This document shows, one piece after another, positions 25,284-33,328 of a DNA stretch of 64,000 nt. Made by a program: the position numbers and the translations under genes. Position 1 is the stretch's first letter, and the number at the start of each line of letters is the position of its first letter. The stretch is taken from the NCBI GenBank assembly GCA_007859745.1, contig SMLU01000003.1, forward strand, positions 310,001-374,000, given 5' to 3'. The notes beneath the pieces were generated by a model that was not told the origin of the DNA, did not search any database, and saw nothing but the letters and a program-made list of their open reading frames with translations. The stretch is from Phycisphaerae bacterium RAS1 (lineage in GTDB: Bacteria > Planctomycetota > Phycisphaerae > UBA1845 > Fen-1342).

Positions 25284-26525
25284 ATGGCTGATCGTCGGGT
25301 GGTTATCACCGGCATGGGCGCCGTCACGCCGCTGGGCGCGTCAGTGACGGAGTTCTGGGACGGCCTCATCAGCAGCCGCAGCGGCATCGCGACGGTGACG
25401 CGCTTCGACGCCTCGCCTTTTGACGTGCACTTCGGCGGCGAATGCCGGACGTTCGACCCGGCCCGCTTCATCGAGCATCGCGCCGCAAAGCGCATGGACC
25501 GCTTCGCCCAGCTCGCCATGGCCTCCGCCAAGATGGCCTTCGAAGACTGCGGCTTGCCGCGCGGCGGGTTCGACGCGACCCGCGCCGGCGTCGTGGTCGG
25601 CACGGGCATCGGCGGGCTGACCGAGCTCGAAGACCAGCACCTGCGCCTGCTCGAAAAAGGCCCGAGCAAGGTTTCCGCCTTTACCATCCCCAAGCTCATG
25701 GCCAACGCCGCCGCCGGCCATATCTCGATCGAGTTCGGCTTTCAGGGCATGAATACCGCCGTCGCCACGGCCTGCGCCTCCGCCGGCAACGCCATGGCCG
25801 ACGCCGTCATGGCCATTCGCCGCGGCCAACTGGATGTCGTGATCACCGGCGGCTCCGAGGCGGCCCTCACGCCGCTGGGCCTGGCGGCCTTCGCCGCGAT
25901 GAAGGCCCTCAGCACGCGCAACGACAATCCGGCGGCGGCGTCGCGGCCGTTCGACAAGGATCGCGACGGATTCGTGCTGGGCGAAGGCGCCGGGATCCTG
26001 ATTTTTGAGGAGCTGGAATACGCCCGTCGCCGCGGGGCCCGCATGTACGCTGAGGTCATCGGCGTGGGCACGACCGCGGACGCCGGGGACATGGTGCAAC
26101 CCGATCCCGGCGGCGCGGGCGCGGCGCGGGCCATGCAGGCGGCCCTGTCCGACGCGCGCCTCAACGCCGACGAGATTCACTACATCAACGCCCACGGCAC
26201 GAGCACGCCGCTGGGCGACGTGGCCGAAACAAGGGCGGTCAAGGCCGTCTTCGGCGCCGCGGCGGCACGCATTCCGGTGAGCAGCACCAAGAGCGCCACC
26301 GGGCACCTCCTGGGCGCCAGCGGCGGAATTGAGGCGATCGCGTGCGTGAAAACGCTTCAGCACAACACGCTGCCGCCGACGATCAACCTCGACCATCCCG
26401 ACCCCGAGTGCGATCTCGATTACGTCCCCCGGCACGCGCGCGACGCGCGCGTCCACTGCGCCATGAGCAACTCCTTCGGCTTCGGCGGCCACAACGCCTG
26501 CGTCATCTTCCGTAAATTGTCTTAA
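25284..26525 (+). CDS. fabF: Beta-ketoacyl-ACP synthase II
   Basis: A 413-residue condensing enzyme that extends acyl-ACP with malonyl-ACP. The thiolase-fold active site is complete: Cys164 in TACASAGNA, His304 in NAHGTSTPLGD, Lys336 in STKSATGH and His341 in ATGHLLGASG; the C-terminal NSFGFGGHNA loop is intact. Length is the usual about 412. It is the second gene after acpP. A GC-rich stem followed by TTTT at 26540-26557 probably ends the transcript. Other fab genes are not in the window. Confidence 0.95.
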   Translation: MADRRVVITGMGAVTPLGASVTEFWDGLISSRSGIATVTRFDASPFDVHFGGECRTFDPARFIEHRAAKRMDRFAQLAMASAKMAFEDCGLPRGGFDATRAGVVVGTGIGGLTELEDQHLRLLEKGPSKVSAFTIPKLMANAAAGHISIEFGFQGMNTAVATACASAGNAMADAVMAIRRGQLDVVITGGSEAALTPLGLAAFAAMKALSTRNDNPAAASRPFDKDRDGFVLGEGAGILIFEELEYARRRGARMYAEVIGVGTTADAGDMVQPDPGGAGAARAMQAALSDARLNADEIHYINAHGTSTPLGDVAETRAVKAVFGAAAARIPVSSTKSATGHLLGASGGIEAIACVKTLQHNTLPPTINLDHPDPECDLDYVPRHARDARVHCAMSNSFGFGGHNACVIFRKLS

Positions 26526-26539
26526 CCCCACGCGCCGCC

Positions 26540-26557
26540 GGCACGCGTGTGCCTTTT
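26540..26557 (+). terminator. Short stem with T-run after fabF
   Basis: GGCAC-gcgt-GTGCC (26540-26553) followed by TTTT. The stem is only 5 bp plus a possible extension, so it is a weak intrinsic terminator candidate. Confidence 0.4.
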
Positions 26558-26666
26558 CGGCGTGCGTCGCGTGTTCTGCGCACAGTCGGAGTCCGGTGGG
26601 CCTGTTTTCGCCTCCTTGCGTAGGGCGTGCATGACATCCATGACACCCGATGCAGGCGAACAATCT

Positions 26667-26776
26667 GGTACTGGTCAAGTTAGACTCCCGGCGCGGGGAG
26701 CATCGGCGTCCCGCCGGTGCGAGTGCAGAATTGCACCGGCGGGACGCCGATGCTCCCCGCAAACTTGACCAGTACC
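26667..26776. repeat. Family D palindrome nested in an outer inverted repeat
   Basis: Outer arms of 15 bp, GGTACTGGTCAAGTT (26667-26681) and its exact inverse (26762-26776), enclose inner arms of 26 bp (26695-26720 and 26733-26758), also exact inverses, around a 12-nt loop. The inner part is the family D unit seen at 24690-24741; the outer arms are unique to this copy. Confidence 0.9.
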
Positions 26777-26803
26777 GGGATTGCCGAAAAAACTGGTCTT
26801 GAC

Positions 26804-26832
26804 TTTGCATACGGAGGGGGCGCAGCTATACT
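26804..26832 (+). promoter_or_regulatory. Promoter candidate for the secreted three-gene operon
   Basis: TTTGCA (26804-26809), 17-bp spacer, TATACT (26827-26832). A stronger -35 (TTGACT, 26799-26804) sits 22 bp from the -10 and is probably too far. The leader to 27086 would be about 247 nt. Confidence 0.45.
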
Positions 26833-27085
26833 ACAGGATGGCAGGCACAGTGCTTGTAGGGGCTGCGCCAGGGAGCGGCGACGGGCCGCGGGGTGCGGGC
26901 ATTTCTGAGTGGGACGGCGAGATTCACTGAGCACATGATGGTTGAAATTTGCGGGCTGCGCCGGGCGCGCGGGGCGGCGCCGGCGCTTGAGTGCGCGGCG
27001 CGGCGTTTCTTCGCGGGTTGCACGCTCCGGGGCGGCCGGTTGTGCGATGTACAAACGGCTTGCGGGGGACAAGGAGGATGCGCGT

Positions 27086-27478
27086 ATGCATCCGCGAAAC
27101 TGGCGAAGACGGGCATTGGCCGGGCTGGCCGCCGCGGTTGGCGCGACGGCGCTGGCGGCCTCGTTCGAGTGGACGGGGCAGCGGGGGTCGACCTGGACGA
27201 CGTGCGACAACTGGACGTACACCGGTCTGCCGCCGGCTTGTTATCCGAGCGTGAACTCGGATGATGTGACGATTCCCTACGAATCGGGCGGGTGGACGAT
27301 CAACGTCATTTCGATCGACCATCTCGACGATATGACGATCTACGGCGACGTGACCTTCGGCCCGGTGAGCGGGTCGCCGACGCTGAAGTGCGAGTCGCTG
27401 ACGATCTCAACCGGAATCGCCGCGGAAGCGGTCGAGATCACGATCAGCGGCGCGACGATTCACGTGGAAGATTACTAA
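27086..27478 (+). CDS. Small secreted beta-rich protein
   Basis: A 130-residue protein with a signal peptide (MHPRNWRRRALAGLAAAVGA, cleavage after about TALAA). The mature part begins FEWTGQRGSTWTTCDNWTYT and contains SDDVTIP, a W-NW-P-DD-IP pattern also present in the third gene of this operon (WNSAMNWSP...GDTAIIPNG), so the two are distant paralogues. The rest is beta-strand-like. The ATG at 27086 is chosen because AAGGAGG lies about 8 nt upstream (27071-27077). No known family is recognised. The next gene begins 17 bp downstream. Confidence 0.65.
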   Translation: MHPRNWRRRALAGLAAAVGATALAASFEWTGQRGSTWTTCDNWTYTGLPPACYPSVNSDDVTIPYESGGWTINVISIDHLDDMTIYGDVTFGPVSGSPTLKCESLTISTGIAAEAVEITISGATIHVEDY

Positions 27479-27495
27479 CCCGGTTGGAGCCTATC

Positions 27496-28686
27496 ATGCG
27501 GGCATACTGGCACACTTTGTGGATCGCGGCGGTGCTGGCTGCGCTGCCGGCTTTCGGACAGTCGCTGCCGGGATACGAGTTGATCGACATCACGAACACG
27601 CCGCAGTGGTTTGAGCGCGATGCGCAAATCAACAACCACGGGCAGATCGTGTTCTCACGGCGCATGGTTGCGTCAGATGATAGCACGACGGAGATCATGC
27701 TCTGGGACAATGGTGCCTTGACGCAAATCACGAATGACAATGTTCTAGACGACTTCCCGGATATCAATGATTCCGGGACGATGGTCTGGAGCCGAGGTGT
27801 CGGCCCCAACGGCAAGCTCGAGATCGTGATGTGGCAGGACGGTGCGCTCACCCAACTGACGCACGACACGCCAAATGACTATGGACCACGAGTCAACAAC
27901 GCCGGCGCAGTCGTGTGGTACAAGTACCACGGCACAGGCTGCGGCGGCGCCATGGCCGACATCTGCCTGTATGACGGCGTGCAGGTCGTGACGCTGGTCG
28001 CTGACGGTTGGTCCAACCAGGTACCGCTGATCAACGACGCGGGCGACATCGTGTGGACTCGGTTCAATTTCTGTACGTCACCGTATTCCGGCGACGTCTA
28101 TCGCTACCGGGACGGCGTCATTTCCCGCCTTTCGAACAGTCTGAGCGAACCCAGCGTGCCGGCGCTGTGCAGCAATGGCGATGTGGCCTGGGCACAGCGC
28201 AAGCCGCCGCTGTACGACTGGGAGATTGAAATCTGGCGCAATGGCGTCATTGAGCCATTTGCACCGGGCGGCGGAGGGGTGTTGCTCAATTCCCGCGGCG
28301 ACATTTTCTTCGATCGCTGGCAGGAAAGCAATCAAACCTGGCAAGTCTGGCGCTGGCGCGAGGGCGTCTTTGAGCAACTGACGAACGGCGCGAGCTGGAA
28401 CTGGATCAGCGACCTCGCAGACAACGGTGATTTCGCGTGGCATTCGCGAGACCCGTTCGAGACGGACATCCGTTTGCTGAGGCGGTATCCGGTAGGCGAT
28501 CTTACCTGTGACGGGACCGTCAACGTTCTTGACGTGAATGCGTTTGTCCTGGCGTTGGCTAGCGTTGAACTCTATTCACTGAACTACCCAACCTGTGACG
28601 CAGAACTCGCTGACCTGAATGACGATGGACAGATGAACGTCCTGGACATCAATTCGTTCGTCGCCCGGTTGGCGCAGGGAATGTGA
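27496..28686 (+). CDS. Secreted repeat (propeller-like) protein with dockerin
   Basis: A 396-residue secreted protein: signal peptide MRAYWHTLWIAAVLAALPAF, then about six repeats with the pattern INNHGQIVFSRR, INDSGTMVWSR, VNNAGAVVWYKY, INDAGDIVWTRF, alternating with LWDNGALTQITND-like strands, as in HAF/TolB-type beta-propellers. The C-terminus is a dockerin pair (NVLDVNAFVLAL and NVLDINSFVARL). It is the middle gene of the secreted operon, 17 bp after the first gene and 27 bp before the third. No enzymatic motif is seen; a binding or structural role at the cell surface is plausible. Confidence 0.7.
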   Translation: MRAYWHTLWIAAVLAALPAFGQSLPGYELIDITNTPQWFERDAQINNHGQIVFSRRMVASDDSTTEIMLWDNGALTQITNDNVLDDFPDINDSGTMVWSRGVGPNGKLEIVMWQDGALTQLTHDTPNDYGPRVNNAGAVVWYKYHGTGCGGAMADICLYDGVQVVTLVADGWSNQVPLINDAGDIVWTRFNFCTSPYSGDVYRYRDGVISRLSNSLSEPSVPALCSNGDVAWAQRKPPLYDWEIEIWRNGVIEPFAPGGGGVLLNSRGDIFFDRWQESNQTWQVWRWREGVFEQLTNGASWNWISDLADNGDFAWHSRDPFETDIRLLRRYPVGDLTCDGTVNVLDVNAFVLALASVELYSLNYPTCDAELADLNDDGQMNVLDINSFVARLAQGM

Positions 28687-28713
28687 CGCAGCATGTATTG
28701 AGGAGACACTTCC

Positions 28714-29589
28714 ATGTCAACACACTGCAAGAAAGCAGTTCAGAAGGCGAGCGCACTCATGTGCGTATACCTTCTTGTCGGGATGGCACACGGTGCCACG
28801 AGCTACACGTTTACCGCCAATGGCGGTGCCAGCGGCGACTGGAACTCTGCAATGAACTGGTCCCCGAGCACCGGCTACCCCGGCAGCGGAGACACCGCGA
28901 TCATCCCCAACGGAAAAACCTGCCTGGTCGAGCAGAGTAATCAGACCTGCTCGACGGTCAACATCAACAGCGGCGGCATCCTGCTGGTGAAGGGTCGAGA
29001 CCTGGCGATCGAATCGGAGATGCAGATCAACGGCGACCTGCAGTTCAAGAGCGTGAACAACGTCCCGGGACGCATTCTGAAGTCATCGGCGATCACGCTA
29101 TCGGGCGCAGGCCTGGTCGACGCCCGCGCCGCCAATAGCCTGGGGCGAGGCGAGTTCAACGGATCGGGCGGGTATCTGACCATCGGGAGCGATCTCACTG
29201 TCACAGGTTCCATCGACTTCAACTGCTCGATCAACGTGAATGGAACCATCAAGGCGGATGGCACCGACACGATGAACGTCGGCGTCACCCGGCATGCCAG
29301 CGTAAACGGACAGGGCAATTTCATCGCCGACGGCGAAAGCGAAATCGCCTTCCTGGACGCCGATCTTACGCCCGGGTTCACGACCACACGGAAGCTCTGG
29401 GTCAAGGCCGGGACGATCCGCTTGTCATCGACCGCTGACTGTAACAACGCCATCTGGTGGATCGTCATCGACGGCGGCGGTAAGTTCGTTGTCGAAACCG
29501 ACGCGTTATTTGTCTCGGCGTTGACATTCTCCAGCGGGAAAATCCGCGTGGCGGCGGAAAAGACGTTCGTGGTGGACCCGGAGCCATAG
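28714..29589 (+). CDS. Secreted beta-helix-like protein
   Basis: A 291-residue protein with a hydrophobic signal segment (ASALMCVYLLVGMAHGATS; cleavage likely after AHGA). The mature part starts with FTANGGASGDWNSAMNWSPS and GSGDTAIIPNG and continues as regularly spaced short beta repeats (LTIGSDLTVTGSIDFNCSIN, VNGTIKADGT), typical of autotransporter-passenger or parallel beta-helix folds. GAGGAG precedes the ATG by about 8 nt. It has no dockerin and no visible anchor, unlike the preceding gene, so it may depend on the dockerin protein or an envelope partner. No function is known. Confidence 0.65.
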   Translation: MSTHCKKAVQKASALMCVYLLVGMAHGATSYTFTANGGASGDWNSAMNWSPSTGYPGSGDTAIIPNGKTCLVEQSNQTCSTVNINSGGILLVKGRDLAIESEMQINGDLQFKSVNNVPGRILKSSAITLSGAGLVDARAANSLGRGEFNGSGGYLTIGSDLTVTGSIDFNCSINVNGTIKADGTDTMNVGVTRHASVNGQGNFIADGESEIAFLDADLTPGFTTTRKLWVKAGTIRLSSTADCNNAIWWIVIDGGGKFVVETDALFVSALTFSSGKIRVAAEKTFVVDPEP

Positions 29590-29740
29590 CCGCCGCCGCG
29601 TCGAACTACCCGCAGGGACGAGCTCAAGTCGGGACGGTGCGCTCGATCCAGGCGCGCCGTCCCTTCTGCTTGTGCGGTCGCAATCCTCTACAATTCGCCT
29701 CCGGCCGTTGTCGAGTGACTTCGCTGGAGCCCGCGTCCCG

Positions 29741-31402
29741 ATGTTTGAAACCCCCGTCCGTTACCCGCTTTGGTCCCGCGGAGACCTCGACGGCTTCTTC
29801 GGCCTCATGGTCGACAACCTCGTCCAGGTCCTGCTCATCATCGACCTGTGCAAGTACGTCGCCGGCCTGCCCGACGAACTGATCTACGCCCGCATTCTGC
29901 CCGGCGTCGCCGTCAGCCTGCTCATCGGAAACGTGTTCTACGGACTGCAGGCGCATCGCGTCGCGCGCCACGACGGCAACCTGACCTGCACCGCCCTGCC
30001 GTACGGCGTCAACACGCCCTCCGTCATCGCCTACTGCCTGTTCATCATGGGACCGGTCTACCGCTCCACCGGCAGCGGCGAAACCGCCTGGCTCGCCGGG
30101 CTGCTGGCTTGCCTCGTCAGCGGCGTGATCGAGTTCAGCGGCGCGTTCGTCGCGGAGAAGCTTCGCCGCGTGACGCCGCGCGCGGCTTTGCTGGGCGTGC
30201 TGGCGGCCGTCGGCATCACGTTCATCGCCGCCGATTTCGCGTTCCGCATCTACACGCGGCCGCTGGTCGGCGTTTTTCCTCTGGCCATCCTGCTGCTGGC
30301 CTACTTCGCGCGCTACGCGTTTCCGCTGGGGCTGCCGGGCGGATTCCTGGCGGTGATTTGCGGCACGCTCATCGCGTGGGCCGGGGCGCTGCTCGGCTGG
30401 CAGGCCTTCGGCGGCGTCGCGATGTCGGCCGAAAAGCTGGGCGCGTCACTTTCAGGCGTGCAGTGGACGGCGCCCGTGTTTGTCGGCGCGCAAATCTGGC
30501 AGGCCCTGCTCGACCAGCCGCAGCTCGTGCTCGGGTTCCTGACCGTTTCGGTCCCGATGGGCTATCTGAACGTGCTCGGCTCGCTGCAGAACATCGAATC
30601 CGCCGAAGCCGGCGGCGACCGGTTCGCGACCGGGCCGTCGCTCGCCGTCAACGGACTGGGCACGATCGCCGCCGGCCTCTTCGGCTCCTGCTTTCCGACC
30701 ACGATCTACATCGGCCATCCCGGCTGGAAGGCTCTGGGCGCCCGCAGCGGTTACTCGATCCTCAACGGACTCTTCTTCACGGCCGTCTTTCTGATGGGGC
30801 TCGGGCCGTTTCTGGCGGCGCTGATTCCGATCGAAGCCGGCGCGGCGATCGTCGTCTACATCGGCATCATCATCACTGCCCAGGCGTTTCAGGTCACGCC
30901 GCGCGAGCACGCGCCGGCGGTCGCGGTGGCGATATTCCCCGCGCTGGGTGCGCTGATCGTTGTCTCGCTGGCGAACTACCTCGACGACGCCGGGGCCGCC
31001 AAAACGCTGGCCGACCTGGTCGCGTCGCCGACGCCCAAGACCGTCTATCTGCCCGGCCTGTTGGCGCTCACCGGCGCGAACTCCGGCTGGATTCTCGTCA
31101 CGCTCTTCCTCTCGGCGATCGGCGCCGCGCTGATCGACCGGCGCTACCTCGCGGCGTCCGCCTGGTCAGCCGTCGCCGCAATCCTCACGTTTCTGGGCGC
31201 GATGCACACCTACCGGCTGGAGGGCAACATCATGCACGAGTTGTTCATCTGGCAGACGGTGGAACATGGCACGCACCTCATCTCCGGCTCGCCCGCCGTC
31301 GTTTCGGAGAGAGCGCTGCCGATCGCCATCGGCTACGCGGCGGCGGCGGTGCTTTTCGCCTTCGCCGCACGCCGTCCGCGAACGCTCGCGGCGCCGGCGT
31401 GA
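29741..31402 (+). CDS. NCS2-type nucleobase permease
   Basis: A 553-residue inner-membrane transporter with about 12-14 hydrophobic segments, resembling the xanthine/uracil permease superfamily (NCS2/AzgA-like): LTCTALPYGVNTPSVIAYCL near 85-105, NVLGSLQNIESAEAGG and GLFGSCFPTTIYIGHPGWKA in the substrate-site helices 8-10. It is followed by adenine deaminase, which suggests adenine or a related purine as substrate; this is inference from context. Some homologues also carry a C-terminal extension like the one here (residues 480-553). The ATG at 29741 lies just downstream of TACAAT (29689-29694). Confidence 0.75.
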   Translation: MFETPVRYPLWSRGDLDGFFGLMVDNLVQVLLIIDLCKYVAGLPDELIYARILPGVAVSLLIGNVFYGLQAHRVARHDGNLTCTALPYGVNTPSVIAYCLFIMGPVYRSTGSGETAWLAGLLACLVSGVIEFSGAFVAEKLRRVTPRAALLGVLAAVGITFIAADFAFRIYTRPLVGVFPLAILLLAYFARYAFPLGLPGGFLAVICGTLIAWAGALLGWQAFGGVAMSAEKLGASLSGVQWTAPVFVGAQIWQALLDQPQLVLGFLTVSVPMGYLNVLGSLQNIESAEAGGDRFATGPSLAVNGLGTIAAGLFGSCFPTTIYIGHPGWKALGARSGYSILNGLFFTAVFLMGLGPFLAALIPIEAGAAIVVYIGIIITAQAFQVTPREHAPAVAVAIFPALGALIVVSLANYLDDAGAAKTLADLVASPTPKTVYLPGLLALTGANSGWILVTLFLSAIGAALIDRRYLAASAWSAVAAILTFLGAMHTYRLEGNIMHELFIWQTVEHGTHLISGSPAVVSERALPIAIGYAAAAVLFAFAARRPRTLAAPA

Positions 31403-31428
31403 GTACGGGCGGCAGCCGCCGCCGGGAT

Positions 31429-31532
31429 TTCAGAACGCGACGCGCAAGCGAGCGCGTCCACCGGCATTTCAGAACGCGACGCGGAAGCGAGCGCCCACTG
31501 CGGCACGCGCTCGCTTGCGCTTCGCGTTCAGA
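31429..31532. repeat. Family B element, copy 2, with an extra half-site
   Basis: Two direct half-sites (beginning atttcagaacgcgacgcg at about 31427 and 31467) are followed by one inverted half-site ending cttcgcgttcag (to about 31530). A duplication of one arm explains the three half-sites. It lies between the permease and adenine deaminase genes. Confidence 0.75.
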
Positions 31533-31594
31533 CCGAACGGCCGACGGGACGGGCGGCGGGCGGCCCGTGTAGAATGGGCGCATTGAGGCGCTGC

Positions 31595-33322
31595 ATGGAC
31601 CTGAAGACCCGCATCGACATCGCCGCCGGACGCCAGCCCGCCGACCTCGTCCTCCGCAACGGCCGAGTCGTCAACGTCCTATCCTGCGAGATTCACGAGG
31701 GAGACGTGGCGATCGCCGGTGAGCACATCGTCGGCATCGGACGCTACGAGGGACGCGAGACGGTCGACCTGCGCGGCCAGTATGTCTGCCCCGGCCTGAT
31801 CGACGGCCACGTGCACATCGAATCCTCGATGCTCAGCGTGCCCGAGTTCGCCCGGCTCGTCTGTACGCGCGGCACGACCGCCGTCATCGCCGACCCGCAC
31901 GAGCTGGCCAACGTCATGGGCGTCGAGGGTGTGCGCTACGTGCTTTCCTCCAGCAAGTTCTGCCCCATCCACGTCTTCGTCATGCTCAGCTCGTGCGTGC
32001 CGGCCTCGCCGTACGAATCGTCCGGCGCGGAGCTGACCGCGCTGGACCTCGAGCCGCTGCTGGCGGACCGCTGGGTGATCGGACTGGCCGAGGTGATGGA
32101 CTACCCCGGCGTCATCTCGGCTGAGCCGGCCTGCCTCGACAAGATCGCCGTGGTCGGCAGCCGCCCGATCGACGGACACGCGCCCGGCGTCCGTGGCCGC
32201 GACCTGTGCGCCTACGCCGCCGCCGGCATCGGCAGCGACCACGAGTGCACCACGCTGGAAGAAGCCCGCGAGAAGCTGCGCATGGGCCTGCACATCATGA
32301 TCCGCGAGGGCAGCCAGGCGCGCAATCTCGACGCGCTCCTGCCGCTCGTCACGACGGAAACGCTTGACCGCTTCATGTTCGTCACCGACGACAAGGACGT
32401 CGAAGACCTGCTCGAAGAGGGGCACATCGACTTCATGATCCGCCGTGCCATCGCCGCCGGATTGAACCCGGTGCACGCGGTCAAGCTGGCGACGTTCAAT
32501 CCCGCCAACTACTTCGGCCTGCGGCAGCTTGGGGCGGTTGCGCCCGGGCGGATCGCGTCGCTGGCGATCGTCGATGACCTCAGTTCGTTCCGCGTCCGCC
32601 GCACGTATCACGCGGGGCGGCTCGTCGCCGAAGACGGCGCGGCGTTGCCGCTGCCCGGCACGCACAAGCCGCCGCTGCTTCGCAGCAGCATCAACGTGAA
32701 GTGGCTGGAACCGGAGCAGTTCGTCGTCGCCGCCCCAAGTTCATCAGCCGACGGCGCCTGCCGCGCCCACGTCATCGAAGTGCTCGAAAACCGGATCGAT
32801 ACCCGCCGGAGCGTGGAGACGCTGCCCGTTCAGAATGGGCGCGTTGTGACCGATCCGCAGCGCGACATCTGCAAGCTGGCGGTCATCGAGCGGCACCAGG
32901 CCGGCGGCGGCACCGGCCTGGGTTTCGTCCGCGGCTTCGGCCTGAAACGCGGAGCGCTGGCCTCCAGCATCGGCCACGACGCCCACAACCTTGCGGTCGT
33001 CGGCGTCAGCGACGCCGACATCTATACCGCCGCCGTCAAGCTCGTGAAGATGCGCGGCGGCCTTTGCGTGGTCTGCGACGGTCAGGTGCTGGCGGAATCC
33101 CCACTGCCGATCGGCGGCCTGATGAGCGAGGCCGACGCACCGACGCTCCGCGCCCAGCTCCGGGCGCTGCACCAGGCCGCGGCGAGCCTCGGCGCCGCGC
33201 TGCGCCGGCCGTTCATGGCCCTGTCCTTCCTGACGCTCTCGGTGATCGGCGAGTTGAAGCTGACCGATCAGGGCCTGGTCGACGTCGCCCGATTCAAATT
33301 GATTGACCTGATCGCGAAGTGA
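31595..33322 (+). CDS. ade: Adenine deaminase
   Basis: A 575-residue amidohydrolase that converts adenine to hypoxanthine and ammonia for purine salvage. Metal ligands are visible in LIDGHVHIESSM (HxH) and in DGHAPG and SDHE of later motifs; FVTDDKDVEDLLEEGHID and IGHDAHN are characteristic of Ade. The C-terminal domain closes with LSFLTLSVIGELKLTD. Start 31595 is preferred over 31574 because GAGG sits 6 nt upstream; TAGAAT (31570-31575) could be its -10 box. It follows the nucleobase permease and a family B repeat. Confidence 0.93.
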   Translation: MDLKTRIDIAAGRQPADLVLRNGRVVNVLSCEIHEGDVAIAGEHIVGIGRYEGRETVDLRGQYVCPGLIDGHVHIESSMLSVPEFARLVCTRGTTAVIADPHELANVMGVEGVRYVLSSSKFCPIHVFVMLSSCVPASPYESSGAELTALDLEPLLADRWVIGLAEVMDYPGVISAEPACLDKIAVVGSRPIDGHAPGVRGRDLCAYAAAGIGSDHECTTLEEAREKLRMGLHIMIREGSQARNLDALLPLVTTETLDRFMFVTDDKDVEDLLEEGHIDFMIRRAIAAGLNPVHAVKLATFNPANYFGLRQLGAVAPGRIASLAIVDDLSSFRVRRTYHAGRLVAEDGAALPLPGTHKPPLLRSSINVKWLEPEQFVVAAPSSSADGACRAHVIEVLENRIDTRRSVETLPVQNGRVVTDPQRDICKLAVIERHQAGGGTGLGFVRGFGLKRGALASSIGHDAHNLAVVGVSDADIYTAAVKLVKMRGGLCVVCDGQVLAESPLPIGGLMSEADAPTLRAQLRALHQAAASLGAALRRPFMALSFLTLSVIGELKLTDQGLVDVARFKLIDLIAK

Positions 33323-33328
33323 GTCGGC

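Larger units (their letters stand above)
26526..27085. other. Intergenic region with terminator, nested palindrome and promoter
   Basis: This 560-bp gap between fabF and the secreted operon contains, in order, a short terminator candidate (26540-26557), a 110-bp nested inverted repeat (26667-26776), a promoter candidate (26804-26832) and a GC-rich leader of about 250 nt before the ATG at 27086. No coding signal is convincing. Confidence 0.65.

Noticed and set aside
26839-27085. Riboswitch in the long leader of the secreted operon
   Set aside because: The leader is about 250 nt and GC-rich, but I could not find conserved core motifs of a known class, and the gene products give no hint of a ligand.
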